Assembly: GCF_020616155.1 (NCBI RefSeq)
Contig: NZ_CP085530.1
Span: 3,492,501 to 3,556,500 of the forward strand
Length of the DNA stretch: 64,000 nucleotides
Reading direction: 5' to 3'
Origin: Vogesella sp. XCS3
GTDB taxonomy: Bacteria > Pseudomonadota > Gammaproteobacteria > Burkholderiales > Chromobacteriaceae
Numbering within the stretch: position 1 is the stretch's first letter; the number at the start of each line of letters is the position of its first letter. Under the pieces are notes generated by a model. That model did no database searches. It was not told where the DNA came from and saw only the letters and a program-made list of their open reading frames with translations. Positions 56,259 through 64,000 of the stretch are shown piece by piece. Position numbers and translations under genes: made by a program.

Positions 56259-56775
56259 GCAAGGCAAAATGGCCGGGGCGGCAGCCCCGGCGGCTGAACA
56301 GGCAGCCAGTGTGGCCAAGTGGTTCGTGCTGGCGGCTGCCATCATCGTGCTGGATCAGCTGACCAAGGTGTACTTCAACGGCAGCTACCAGTACGGCGAG
56401 CAGCGCGAGGTGATTCCGTCGCTGTTGAACTTCACCCTGCTGTATAACCCTGGTGCCGCGTTCAGTTTTCTGGCCGACGCCGGTGGCTGGCAGAAGTTCT
56501 TCTTTAGCGGCCTGGCGTTTGCCGTATCCGGCTGGCTAGGCTGGCAGATACTGCAGCGCCAGTTCGGCAGCCTGATGAACGTGGCCGCCGCCTTCATCAT
56601 GGGTGGGGCGCTGGGTAATGTGATAGACCGCCTGCTTCACGGCCACGTGATTGATTTTATCCAGGTGCACTGGCAGCAAAGCTGGTACTACCCGGCGTTC
56701 AATATTGCTGACAGCTTCATCTGCGTGGGTGCCGTGCTAATGGTGCTGGACAGCTTCAGGCAAACCAAACGCTGA
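56251..56775 (+). CDS. lspA: Lipoprotein signal peptidase LspA
   Basis: A 174-residue integral membrane aspartic protease with four membrane segments. Catalytic Asp126 ([10 protein letters not shown]) and Asp154 (FNIADSFI). The N-terminus carries about 20 extra Ala-rich residues before the first helix, longer than E. coli LspA; ATG 56251 overlaps ileS. A later start is possible but no ATG is well placed. Confidence 0.95.
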   Translation: MLEQGKMAGAAAPAAEQAASVAKWFVLAAAIIVLDQLTKVYFNGSYQYGEQREVIPSLLNFTLLYNPGAAFSFLADAGGWQKFFFSGLAFAVSGWLGWQILQRQFGSLMNVAAAFIMGGALGNVIDRLLHGHVIDFIQVHWQQSWYYPAFNIADSFICVGAVLMVLDSFRQTKR

Positions 56776-56782
56776 GCCAGCC

Positions 56783-56801
56783 TGGCCGCATGCGGCCAAC
56801 C
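56783..56801. repeat. Inverted pair of the GTTGGCCGCA word after lspA
   Basis: TGGCCGCA meets TGCGGCCA with no spacer, so the arms make a palindrome; the full ten-base word is TGCGGCCAAC at 56791-56800. It lies 8 bases past the lspA stop. A second small hairpin (GGCCGCCACAGGCGGCC, about 56812-56828) follows and is better placed as a terminator. Confidence 0.75.
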
Positions 56802-56850
56802 CTGGCTAACAGGCCGCCACAGGCGGCCTCTTTCATGAAAAGGATTACCG

Positions 56851-57795
56851 ATGACGAAGACCATCATGCTGGCTAACCCGCGCGGCTTCTGTGCCGGGGT
56901 GGACCGCGCCATCGCCATCGTCGAGCGCGCGCTGGAAAAATACGGTGCGCCGATTTATGTGCGCCACGAAGTCGTGCATAACCGTTTCGTTGTGGACAAC
57001 CTGCGTGCCAAAGGGGCGATCTTCATCGAAGAGCTGAAAGACGTGCCGGCCGGCAGCACGCTGATCTACTCGGCCCATGGTGTGCCGCTGTCGGTACGCG
57101 AGGAGGCCGAAGCGCTGGGCCTGACCGTGTACGACGCCACTTGCCCGCTGGTGACCAAGGTGCATGTCGAGGTAAAACGCATGCACCAGGCCGAGATGGA
57201 GATCATCATGATCGGCCATAAAGGCCACCCCGAGGTGGAAGGCACCATGGGGCAGGTGCATAGCCGCATGTATCTGGTGGAGTCGGTAGACGATGTGGCC
57301 ACGCTGCAGGTAGCCAACCCCGCAGCGCTGTCCTACGTGAGCCAGACCACGCTGTCGGTGGACGAAACGCGCGATATCATCGCCGCGCTGAAGGCTCGCT
57401 TCCCGGCTATCCACAGCCCGAAGAAAGACGACATCTGCTACGCCACGCAAAACCGCCAGGATGCGGTAAAAGTACTGGCTGACGAGTGCGATATCGTGGT
57501 GGTGGTGGGCTCGCCCAATAGCTCCAACTCCAACCGCCTGCGCGAAGTGGCGGCGTTGAAAGGCGTGGATGCCTATATGGTAGACAACGCCAGCCTGCTG
57601 CAAGCCGCGTGGTTTGACGGCAAGCAGCGCGTAGGGGTAACTGCCGGTGCCAGCGCCCCGGAGGTGCTGGTTCAGGCGGTCATCGAGCAGATCAAGGCCT
57701 TTGGTGCCGACACGGTGAGCGAGCTGGATGGCGTGGAAGAGCACATTACCTTCGCGCTGCCGCCGGGCCTGCGCGACGCCAAGCCCGCAGCCTGA
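56851..57795 (+). CDS. ispH: 4-hydroxy-3-methylbut-2-enyl diphosphate reductase IspH
   Basis: A 314-residue Fe-S enzyme, last step of the MEP isoprenoid pathway. Cluster cysteines Cys14 ([12 protein letters not shown]), Cys98 (YDATCPLV) and Cys196 ([11 protein letters not shown]). The HGV and SAHGVP segments and SSNSNRL are typical. Likely expressed from its own start after lspA. Confidence 0.97.
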   Translation: MTKTIMLANPRGFCAGVDRAIAIVERALEKYGAPIYVRHEVVHNRFVVDNLRAKGAIFIEELKDVPAGSTLIYSAHGVPLSVREEAEALGLTVYDATCPLVTKVHVEVKRMHQAEMEIIMIGHKGHPEVEGTMGQVHSRMYLVESVDDVATLQVANPAALSYVSQTTLSVDETRDIIAALKARFPAIHSPKKDDICYATQNRQDAVKVLADECDIVVVVGSPNSSNSNRLREVAALKGVDAYMVDNASLLQAAWFDGKQRVGVTAGASAPEVLVQAVIEQIKAFGADTVSELDGVEEHITFALPPGLRDAKPAA

Positions 57796-57814
57796 TATAG
57801 CGCTAGCAGGATGA

Positions 57815-57849
57815 AAAAGCGGCCAACCCGTTAAAGGTTGGCCGCTTTT
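57815..57849. terminator. Terminator built from two facing GGTTGGCCGC words
   Basis: AAAAGCGGCCAACC, CGTTAAA, GGTTGGCCGCTTTT. A 14-bp perfect stem whose core is the repeated word (last base T instead of A), with A and T tracts; it separates convergent ispH and the EamA gene. Confidence 0.93.
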
Positions 57850-57877
57850 CTTATGCTGCCGTGGCGCAGGCCAGGGT

Positions 57878-58777
57878 TCAAGCGCGTGCCGTGCGCAGGC
57901 CAGGGATAGGTAGCTTTTGCAGTAGCAGCCCGCCCAGAATCAAGCCCAGGCCGGTGAGGGTGCTGGGCAGGATGGGCTCGCCCAGCAGCGTGCTGATCAG
58001 CATCAGCGACAGGATGGGCGACAGGAAGATCAGGTTGGCAATGCGCGCGGTACTGCTGGTGAGCTTCATGGCCGAGAGCCACAGCACAAAGGTAAAGCCC
58101 ATTTCCAGCGCGCCAACATAGGCGGCGCCCGCGATGCCTTGCCACGCTACCGGGGTCAGCTCGCCAGTGGCGGCGCACCATAGCAGGGTTAGCGGTAGCG
58201 ATAACAGGAAGTTCAGCGTGAGGCCCATTACCGGCTCGCGCTCGTCTTTGGCGTTGAACAGCCAGTAGCCCGCCCATAGCAGGGTGGACAGCAAGGCAAA
58301 GCCGACGCCGGCCAGGTTGCTGAAATTCAGCGCCAGCGGCGCGCCGCGCGTGGCGATGGTCAGCACGCCGCTATAGCACACCAATGCTGCCAGGCTGTCC
58401 TGCAGCTTGAGTTTTTGCCCCAGCACCGGTACGGCCAGCAGGGTCATGGTCAGCGCCCAGGTGTAGTTGATGGCCTGGGCTTCTTGCGCCGGTAGCAGGT
58501 CGTAAGCCTGGAACAGGATCAGGTAGTAGGCGAACGGGTTCACCGCGCCCAGTATGGCGCTGCGGCGCCAGTGCTGGCGCAGGGCGGCGGGAAGGGTGGC
58601 TAGCCGGCCCTGCCAGCCCAGTATGGCCAGCAGCGACAGCAGCGAGAACACGCTGGCGTACAGCACCAGCTGCGCCGGGCTGAGGTGCGCCAGGCTGAGC
58701 TTGAAGGCGCTGGCCACGGTGGACCAGGCCAGTACGGCGGATAAACCAAAAACGTAAGCTTTGTGTTGCGAAGTCAA
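57878..58777 (-). CDS. EamA/DMT-family transporter
   Basis: A 299-residue drug/metabolite-type exporter with about ten hydrophobic segments in two EamA repeats (WSTVASAFKLSLAHLSPAQLVLY and ALEMGFTFVLWLSAMKLTSS). The substrate is unknown. It overlaps the start of the nnr stop region by four bases (58774-58777), suggesting co-transcription. Confidence 0.88.
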   Translation of the reverse strand: MTSQHKAYVFGLSAVLAWSTVASAFKLSLAHLSPAQLVLYASVFSLLSLLAILGWQGRLATLPAALRQHWRRSAILGAVNPFAYYLILFQAYDLLPAQEAQAINYTWALTMTLLAVPVLGQKLKLQDSLAALVCYSGVLTIATRGAPLALNFSNLAGVGFALLSTLLWAGYWLFNAKDEREPVMGLTLNFLLSLPLTLLWCAATGELTPVAWQGIAGAAYVGALEMGFTFVLWLSAMKLTSSTARIANLIFLSPILSLMLISTLLGEPILPSTLTGLGLILGGLLLQKLPIPGLRTARA

Positions 58778-60252
58778 AATGCGGGGGCTCCTGCCTGTTT
58801 CAGGCGCTGGTTCAGTTCGTGGCTCATTAGTTGCAAGGTGGTGCTGGCACTCAGGCCGATGGGGCCACCTTGCGCGGCTTCGTACTGTTCGCCCGCGCAG
58901 GCGTGCAGGTCGGCCGCCAGATGGGCAGCATCAAGTAGGGACATGCCTTGTGCCAGCAGGGCGCAAATGGCGCCACCCAGCAAGTCGCCCTGGCCGGCTA
59001 CGGCTAGTGCCGGGCTGCCGTGTACCAGCAGGCGGTAAGGTTGGCCGCTACTGGCCAGCAGCGTGCCGCTGCCTTTGAGCAGAACGTTGCAGGCAAACTG
59101 CCGCGCAAGCTGCTGGGCGGCGGCGATGCGGTCGGCCTGGATCTGCTCGGTGCTGCAGTCCAGCAGGCGCGCGGCTTCGCTGGGGTGCGGCGTGAGCAGC
59201 GTAGGGTAGCTGCGCTGGCGCAGGCGTGCCTGTAGCTGGCTGTCGGCAGCCAGCAGGTTCAGCGCATCGGCGTCCAGTACCAGGGTGTTGTCGTGCAGCA
59301 GCAGCGCGTCCAGTGCCTGGTGCGCTTGGTCGCTTAGCCCCAGGCCGGGGCCGATCAGCATCACGTTGGCCGCAGGCACATTCATGCCGTCTTGCCAGGG
59401 GCGCAGCATCAGCTCGGGGGTGGCCGGGTCCAGTAGCAGTGCGTCTTGCGTATGCACAAATACTTTGCCTGCCCCCAGGGCCAAAGCAGCACGGCCAGCC
59501 AGAATGGCGGCGCCACTCATGCCGCGGGCACCGCCAATCACACTGACGCTGCCGTAGCTGCCTTTGTGGCTGCTGTGGCGGCGCTTTAGCGCTAGCGCCG
59601 AGGGCACGGCAATGCTGCCGCTGGCTTCCGGGTAGTGGGCAGGCGGGCAATCCAGCAGGGCAATACTGGTGTGGCCGCAGTAGTCGCGCCCTTGGCCGGT
59701 ATACAGGCCAGGCTTGGGGCAAAGCAGGCTCAGGGTATGGCTGGCGCGTAGCGCGATGCCACGAGGCTGGCCTGTCCAGGCGTCCAGGCCACTGGGGATG
59801 TCGATCGCCAGCTTGGGGCAGGGCAGGCTGTTTAGTCGGCGAATCAGATGCAACCACGCGCCGCCGAGTGGCCGGCTCAGCCCGACGCCAAACAGGCCGT
59901 CCAGCAGCCAGGCGGGTGTGGTATCGCCCAGGGTTGGCCGCACATTGCCGCCCAACGTTTGCCAGCGTTGCAAGGCGGCTGCGACGGCAGCGTTTACCCG
60001 CGGCTCGGGTAGCAGGACTTCTACTGCGTAGCCGGCTTGTTTCAGCAAGCAGGCCGCCAGGATGGCGTCGCCACCGTTATTGCCGGGGCCTGCCGCCACC
60101 AGAATGGCCGCAGCGGGCTGGATATGCGCCTGGCACCATTGGGCAATGGCTTGGGCGGCGCGTTGCATTAACTGCAGGCCTGAGGCCTCTGCGTTTTGCT
60201 CCAGCTGCCGTAGTGCCTGCAAGGACAGCAGGCTGTGTGCTGGTGTGATCAT
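58774..60252 (-). CDS. nnr: Bifunctional NAD(P)HX epimerase / ADP-dependent dehydratase
   Basis: A 492-residue metabolite-repair fusion. The N-terminal YjeF_N epimerase half (LQALRQLEQNAEASGLQLMQRAAQ, VAAGPGNNGGDA) and C-terminal carbohydrate-kinase-like dehydratase half (LIGPGLGLSDQA, DADALNLLAADSQL, TPHPSEAARLL, AGQGDLLGGAI). Start 60252 (MITPAHSLL) overlaps the ubiX stop. The open frame to 60390 is not similar. Two GTTGGCCGCA copies. Confidence 0.94.
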   Translation of the reverse strand: MITPAHSLLSLQALRQLEQNAEASGLQLMQRAAQAIAQWCQAHIQPAAAILVAAGPGNNGGDAILAACLLKQAGYAVEVLLPEPRVNAAVAAALQRWQTLGGNVRPTLGDTTPAWLLDGLFGVGLSRPLGGAWLHLIRRLNSLPCPKLAIDIPSGLDAWTGQPRGIALRASHTLSLLCPKPGLYTGQGRDYCGHTSIALLDCPPAHYPEASGSIAVPSALALKRRHSSHKGSYGSVSVIGGARGMSGAAILAGRAALALGAGKVFVHTQDALLLDPATPELMLRPWQDGMNVPAANVMLIGPGLGLSDQAHQALDALLLHDNTLVLDADALNLLAADSQLQARLRQRSYPTLLTPHPSEAARLLDCSTEQIQADRIAAAQQLARQFACNVLLKGSGTLLASSGQPYRLLVHGSPALAVAGQGDLLGGAICALLAQGMSLLDAAHLAADLHACAGEQYEAAQGGPIGLSASTTLQLMSHELNQRLKQAGAPAF

Positions 60253-60863
60253 GCGCGGTCTTCTCCCCAGCGTGGCAGCAGGGTATGCGCGACGCCGACT
60301 TGGTCCATGATGCGTGCCACGACAAAGTCCACCATGTCCTGCACGCTTTGCGGGTGGGTATAAAAGCCGGGGCTGGGCGGCAGGATGCACACGCCCAGCC
60401 GTGCCAGCTTCAGCATGTTTTCCAGATGAATGGCCGAGAGTGGCGCCTCGCGCGGTACCAGTACCAGCTTGCGCTGTTCCTTGATGCTGACATCGGCGGC
60501 ACGCTCGATCAGGTTGTCGCTGCTACCGGCTGCGATGGCAGCCAGCGTACCCATCGAGCAGGGGCAGACCACCATGGCATCTGCCGGGTTGGAGCCCGAT
60601 GCGGGTGGCGCAAACCATTCTTCACGCCCGTAGACGCGCAGCAGGCCTTCGGCTGGCTGGTATTGTGCTTCCAGCCAACTCTGAAAGGCGGCCGGGCGTG
60701 ACGGCAGGGTCAGGTTCATTTCCTGCTGTGCCACTACCTGGGCTGCCTGGGAATACAGTACCCATACGCGCACGCCGGCTGCGAGCAGGCACTCTATCAG
60801 GCGCAGGCCATAGGGCAGCCCGGAGGCGCCGGTCAGGGCGACGGTAATGGTTTGGCTTGGCAT
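60249..60863 (-). CDS. ubiX: Flavin prenyltransferase UbiX
   Basis: A 204-residue flavoprotein that prenylates FMN to make the UbiD cofactor for ubiquinone synthesis. ALTGASGLPYGLRL at the N-terminus, VVCPCSMGTLAAIAAGSSDNL, and KLVLVPREAPLSAIHLENML are diagnostic. No UbiD gene is in the window. Confidence 0.95.
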   Translation of the reverse strand: MPSQTITVALTGASGLPYGLRLIECLLAAGVRVWVLYSQAAQVVAQQEMNLTLPSRPAAFQSWLEAQYQPAEGLLRVYGREEWFAPPASGSNPADAMVVCPCSMGTLAAIAAGSSDNLIERAADVSIKEQRKLVLVPREAPLSAIHLENMLKLARLGVCILPPSPGFYTHPQSVQDMVDFVVARIMDQVGVAHTLLPRWGEDRA

Positions 60864-61384
60864 GGGGTGAGTTGCTCCAGCAGTTTCAGGGCCAGCAAGC
60901 CGGTGGCCATACTGGCCAGCAGGCTGCTAAGCATTAAAGGGGGTAGCAGCTGCCAGACCGCATCGTTGGGGATGAGCCATAGCCGCGCTAGCAGTAATTG
61001 TCCTGCAAGATGGGCCATGCCGGCCAGCATACTGTGGCTCAGCACACTGAAATAGCGTGCCGGCAGATGGCTGGCCAGTCCCAGCATCAGCACGCTGCTT
61101 GCGCCGCCCGCCAAGCTTAGCCAAAAACCGGGGGTAAACAGGCTGCCCAGCATCAGTCCGGCGGCCACGATGCGCAGCAGGCTCACCCATACGGCGGCAC
61201 GCCAGCCTAGCTGGTACAGGGCAATCAGGGTAACGATATTGGCCAGGCCGGGTTTGATGCCGGGCAAGGGCGAGGGGATCGCCACCTCCAGTAGCGACAG
61301 AGCCAGGCCGACTGCGGCCAACCTGGCCAGCTGCAGGTCGTAGGCGCTGGGCTGTAGCGCGGTGTCAGTATGCCAGCGAGTCAT
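60833..61384 (-). CDS. Gx-transporter-family membrane protein
   Basis: A 183-residue protein with about five hydrophobic segments, of the Gx/heptaprenyl-diphosphate-synthase-component-I family (PF07456-like): LLEVAIPSPLPGIKPGLANIVTLIAL. It overlaps ubiX by 31 bases and is preceded by a NusG_II gene overlapping by 20. This pair is seen together in several lineages and has been linked to quinone or flavin-based extracellular electron transfer; here only the pairing is observed. Confidence 0.8.
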   Translation of the reverse strand: MTRWHTDTALQPSAYDLQLARLAAVGLALSLLEVAIPSPLPGIKPGLANIVTLIALYQLGWRAAVWVSLLRIVAAGLMLGSLFTPGFWLSLAGGASSVLMLGLASHLPARYFSVLSHSMLAGMAHLAGQLLLARLWLIPNDAVWQLLPPLMLSSLLASMATGLLALKLLEQLTPCQAKPLPSP

Positions 61385-61736
61385 GGCCGCTATCGCCTTC
61401 CAGGGTAATGGCCGTGCGGTTGGGCAGGCAGAGTGCGGTACTGCCCGGGCCGCTTAGCCAGCCTTGCTGTACGCAATACTGGCGTGGGCTGGGGTCGGCA
61501 GCGATGCGCGCCCGCCCCTGGCGTATTTCGACAATGGTTGGCCCCAGCGGGCCTTGCAAGGTAAACCGGCTATCGAGCCGCAGCGGCCAACGTTGTACCA
61601 ACTGGCCATTCTGGTACAGCAGCACGTGGCTGGCGCGGCCGCTGTGGTACCACAGAAAATAAAAGCTGCCGAAGCAGCTTAGGGCCAGTATGGCCGCAAC
61701 CAGCACGTCACCTGCCTTGAACAGGGCCAGATGCAC
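61365..61736 (-). CDS. NusG domain II-like membrane protein
   Basis: A 123-residue protein with an N-terminal membrane anchor (about 8-28) and an external NusG_II-like beta domain: LLYQNGQLVQRWPLRLDSRF, IVEIRQGRARIAADPSPRQYCVQQGWLSGPGST. Two cysteines flank the core. It begins 3 bases after rapZ. Function unknown. Confidence 0.8.
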   Translation of the reverse strand: MHLALFKAGDVLVAAILALSCFGSFYFLWYHSGRASHVLLYQNGQLVQRWPLRLDSRFTLQGPLGPTIVEIRQGRARIAADPSPRQYCVQQGWLSGPGSTALCLPNRTAITLEGDSGHDSLAY

Positions 61737-61738
61737 GG

Positions 61739-62590
61739 CTAGTGGTCGCCGCTGCGGCCACCTAGCTGGCGGTGACGGATCAGCACCTGCTCGTCAGCAA
61801 AGCTGGCAGCCAGCCGTTCGGTAAGATAAACCGAGCGGTGCTGGCCACCGGTACAGCCGATGGCGATAGTGACGTAGCTGCGGTTGTCCTGTTTGAAGCG
61901 TGGCAGCCAGGTGGCCAGGAAAGTGCGGATATCGTCTTCCATGGCTTGTACTTCCGGCTCGCCGGCAAAGAAGTCGCAGATGGCTTGGTCGCGGCCGGTA
62001 AGCGGCCGCAGAGCCTCTTCGTAGTAGGGGTTAGGCAGGCAGCGCACGTCGAACACGAAGTCGGCATCCAGCGGGATGCCGTGCTTGAAGCCGAAAGATT
62101 CGAACACCACCGTCATGCGGCTGCCGTCGGCGCCGGCCAGCAGCTTCACATAGCCCCGTAGTGCATTGGCTGACAAGTGGCTGGTGTCGATACGGTGGCC
62201 AAGCTCGCCGACATGTTCGAGCATCTCGCGCTCCAGGCGGATGCATTCTTCTACGGTCAGGTGGCCATTGGACAGCGGGTGGCGGCGCCGTGTCTCGGAA
62301 AAGCGCTTGACCAAGATATCGGTACTGGCTTCCAGGTAGAGCAGGCGGACGTCGATATCCAGTGCCCGCAGCGCCTTGATGGCATTAGGCAGGGCGGCCA
62401 GGGTTGGTGCCGATCGCGTGTCTACGCTGATGGCTATCTGGCTGTGGCCGTGTTCGTGGTACAGCGCAATGGCGTCGGCCAGCATGGTGGGCGGCAAGTT
62501 GTCCACACAGTAGTAGCCACTGTCTTCCAGTACGCGCAGTGCAACAGATTTGCCGGAGCCGGATAGGCCACTAATCAGAATCAGCTGCAT
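61739..62590 (-). CDS. rapZ: RNase adapter protein RapZ
   Basis: A 283-residue P-loop protein. Walker A GLSGSGKS at 8-15, DTRSA, and the C-terminal RNA-binding [16 protein letters not shown]. In enterics RapZ steers glmZ sRNA decay and glucosamine-6-phosphate control; in this genome it is placed after hprK, the betaproteobacterial order. Confidence 0.95.
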   Translation of the reverse strand: MQLILISGLSGSGKSVALRVLEDSGYYCVDNLPPTMLADAIALYHEHGHSQIAISVDTRSAPTLAALPNAIKALRALDIDVRLLYLEASTDILVKRFSETRRRHPLSNGHLTVEECIRLEREMLEHVGELGHRIDTSHLSANALRGYVKLLAGADGSRMTVVFESFGFKHGIPLDADFVFDVRCLPNPYYEEALRPLTGRDQAICDFFAGEPEVQAMEDDIRTFLATWLPRFKQDNRSYVTIAIGCTGGQHRSVYLTERLAASFADEQVLIRHRQLGGRSGDH

Positions 62591-63527
62591 GTTCCTGGTC
62601 CCGTAGCAGATTGGTATGGCGGTCGATGAACTCGCGCGTGCTGTCTATGCCGCGCAACTGCAAAATGTAATTGCGTACGGCGGCTTCTACCAGTACGGCT
62701 AGGTTACGGCCGGCTGCGACGGGCAGCACAACCTTGCGTACCGTCACGCCCAGAATGTCCTGGGTCTCGGACTGGATGTTCAAGCGGTCCAGCGCTTGCA
62801 TGGCCTGGTCGTTGGCTTTCATCAGGTGGATGATCAGCTTGAGTACTTTCTTGGGCCGCACGGCGGTTTCGCCAAAGATGGTACGAATGTTCAGGATGCC
62901 CAGGCCGCGCACTTCCAGAAAGTCGCGCAGCAGCGGTGGGCAGCGGCCTTCCAGCGTTTCCGGGCCAATGCGGTAAAGCTCTACCGCATCATCGGCTACC
63001 AGGCCGTGGCCGCGCGAGATCAGCTCCAGTGCCAGCTCGCTCTTACCCATGGCCGAGTCGCCCATGATCAGCACGCCGATTTCCAGCACATCCAGAAACA
63101 CGCCATGCATCACCGTGGATACCGCCAGCGCGCGTGCCAGATAAATGCGCAGCACGTCCATCAGGTAAGGGCTTTCCAGCGGCGTGCTCATCAGTGGCAC
63201 ATTGTGCGTCTGGCAGTAGTCGTGCAGCAGTTTGGGTACGGCTTGGCCGTTGGCGACAATCACCACAGCCATGGTCTTGTGGAACAGCTGGTCCAGCGCG
63301 GTGCGGGCTGCTGCTTGTTCCAGCTTGTTCAGGTACTCCACCTCGGCCAGACCCAGCACTTGCACCCGGTTGGGGTGGATAAAGTTCAGGTGGCCGACCA
63401 GAGCCTGGGTTGGCCGCTGTTCTTCGTTAGAGATCAGGTTGTCAGAGCCGGCGCGGCTGGCGACCCAGCTCAGGCTCAGCTTGTGCTGATTGTCCTGGTA
63501 CAGGCGGCGCACACTGATATTAGGCAT
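62571..63527 (-). CDS. hprK: HPr kinase/phosphorylase HprK
   Basis: A 318-residue enzyme phosphorylating the Ser of HPr. Walker A GDSAMGKS (the usual GDSGIGKS with two changes), followed by [32 protein letters not shown] and a C-terminal helix. It overlaps rapZ by 20 bases and ptsN by eight. Its role is in the nitrogen PTS rather than sugar uptake, since no sugar PTS genes are seen. Confidence 0.94.
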   Translation of the reverse strand: MPNISVRRLYQDNQHKLSLSWVASRAGSDNLISNEEQRPTQALVGHLNFIHPNRVQVLGLAEVEYLNKLEQAAARTALDQLFHKTMAVVIVANGQAVPKLLHDYCQTHNVPLMSTPLESPYLMDVLRIYLARALAVSTVMHGVFLDVLEIGVLIMGDSAMGKSELALELISRGHGLVADDAVELYRIGPETLEGRCPPLLRDFLEVRGLGILNIRTIFGETAVRPKKVLKLIIHLMKANDQAMQALDRLNIQSETQDILGVTVRKVVLPVAAGRNLAVLVEAAVRNYILQLRGIDSTREFIDRHTNLLRDQEHAADSD

Positions 63528-63978
63528 GGGTGGCGTTTCCGGTGAGCAACTCGTGCAGGGTTAGCGCGTCGCAGCTGGCCATTTTTTCGCGCAGGCTACG
63601 GCTGGAAAACAGCTGCGCCAGCTCGGACAGCACCTGCAGGTGCAGGTCGGTAGCCTGCTCGGGTACTAGCAGGACAAACAGCAGGTTGACCGGCTTGCCG
63701 TCTGGCGAGTCGAACGGAATAGGGCTGGCCAGGCGTATAAACACGCCGGTGGCCTCTTTCAGGCCTTTTACCCGGCCATGCGGGATGGCTACACCCTGGC
63801 CCAGCCCGGTAGAGCCCAGCTTTTCGCGGGCAAACAGACTGTCGAAGATGTCGCTACGGGCGATGCCATGGCTGTTTTCAACCATCAGGCCTACCTGTTC
63901 GAAAAGGCGTTTCTTGCTGGATACATCTACATCCGCCAGCACGTTCTGCTGCGGAAGAATCTTGCCAATCAAGCTCAT
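63520..63978 (-). CDS. ptsN: PTS IIA-like nitrogen regulatory protein PtsN
   Basis: A 152-residue EIIA-Ntr. The phospho-His67 lies in [13 protein letters not shown]. Length and N-terminus ([19 protein letters not shown]) match the family. It is the first of a leftward run (ptsN-hprK-rapZ); the upstream hpf expected here would lie beyond the window. Confidence 0.95.
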   Translation of the reverse strand: MSLIGKILPQQNVLADVDVSSKKRLFEQVGLMVENSHGIARSDIFDSLFAREKLGSTGLGQGVAIPHGRVKGLKEATGVFIRLASPIPFDSPDGKPVNLLFVLLVPEQATDLHLQVLSELAQLFSSRSLREKMASCDALTLHELLTGNATHA

Positions 63979-64000
63979 GATTTACATTTGCCGGAAAAAA

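Larger units (their letters stand above)
5089..61322. repeat. Window-wide dispersed word GTTGGCCGCA (37 exact copies)
   Basis: Plus-strand copies begin at 5520, 5655, 8012, 10504, 13670, 16852, 17220, 19783, 21312, 22464, 23517, 25249, 25620, 26493, 28077, 30004, 33054, 36636, 38890, 39394, 39647, 40354, 44621, 47483, 49333, 53049, 54134, 59365 and 59933. Reverse copies begin at 5089, 7488, 7703, 9371, 32064, 49346, 56791 and 61313. Seventeen extend to AGGTTGGCCGCA. At least nine more differ only in the last base (for example 14051, 14588, 27753, 57837, 59039, 63399). Counting was done by eye and may miss a few. Confidence 0.9.

Noticed and set aside
53472..56345. A 957-codon leftward open frame opposite ileS
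   Set aside because: It is the complement of a strongly conserved ileS. High third-position GC leaves the antisense frame open; the product resembles nothing.

Overview
The window is about 62-65% GC, densely coded chromosome of a betaproteobacterium, most likely order Neisseriales in the Chromobacteriaceae range (Vogesella, Chromobacterium or Aquitalea type). The evidence is an RmpM-like short OmpA protein, ptsN-hprK-rapZ gene order, cysH-cysI-DUF934, a divergent fnr/hemN pair and a metE/metR pair. I see no phage, insertion sequence, CRISPR array or tRNA.

Layout. Positions 1-2211 hold the 3' two thirds of a 23S rRNA gene and a 5S rRNA gene, closed by terminators. Positions 2349-12402 carry a periplasmic solute-binding protein, metE and metR (divergent, with a MetR box), an acetyltransferase, ntrC, ntrB, a DUF4124 protein and glnA, which has a sigma-54 promoter and an NtrC-like site. 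Positions 12644-23586 are mostly housekeeping genes: rhodanese, aroE, mtgA, mgtE (with a possible leader peptide), prmC, a PAP2 phosphatase, slyD, roxA, a repeat-rich lipoprotein, a DedA protein, FKBP, DUF2189 and a D-2-hydroxyacid dehydrogenase.

Positions 23643-31435 hold the most distinctive locus. Eight overlapping genes encode a COG2907 FAD oxidoreductase, DUF1365, a CFA-synthase-like methyltransferase, a chalcone-isomerase-like protein, an MFS carrier, a DUF3833 lipoprotein, an SDR and an NTF2-like protein. A MerR-type regulator follows, with both cobalamin-photoreceptor signatures (Wx9EH and ExHxxG). A perfect 13-bp palindrome lies in the operon promoter. This suggests light- and B12-controlled membrane lipid modification.

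Positions 31514-47481 carry DUF1841, gpx, trmB, an epimerase-like protein, a CDP-6-deoxyglucoseen-type reductase, an HD-GYP protein, suhB, trmJ, DUF1853, a flavodoxin, fnr and hemN (with an FNR box), bamC, dapA, a YbiT-type ABC-F protein and a FabG/PhaB-like SDR. Positions 47569-51518 are the sulfate assimilation genes cysB, cysH, cysI and DUF934. Then come rmpM, ribF-ileS-lspA-ispH, an EamA carrier and the leftward run ptsN-hprK-rapZ-NusG_II-Gx-ubiX-nnr.

The strongest unexplained signal is one short word, GTTGGCCGCA, commonly extended to AGGTTGGCCGCA. I count 37 exact copies by eye, both within genes in all reading frames and between genes, where inverted pairs form hairpins. It behaves like the DNA uptake sequence of Neisseriaceae but is a different word. 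I know of no description of it.
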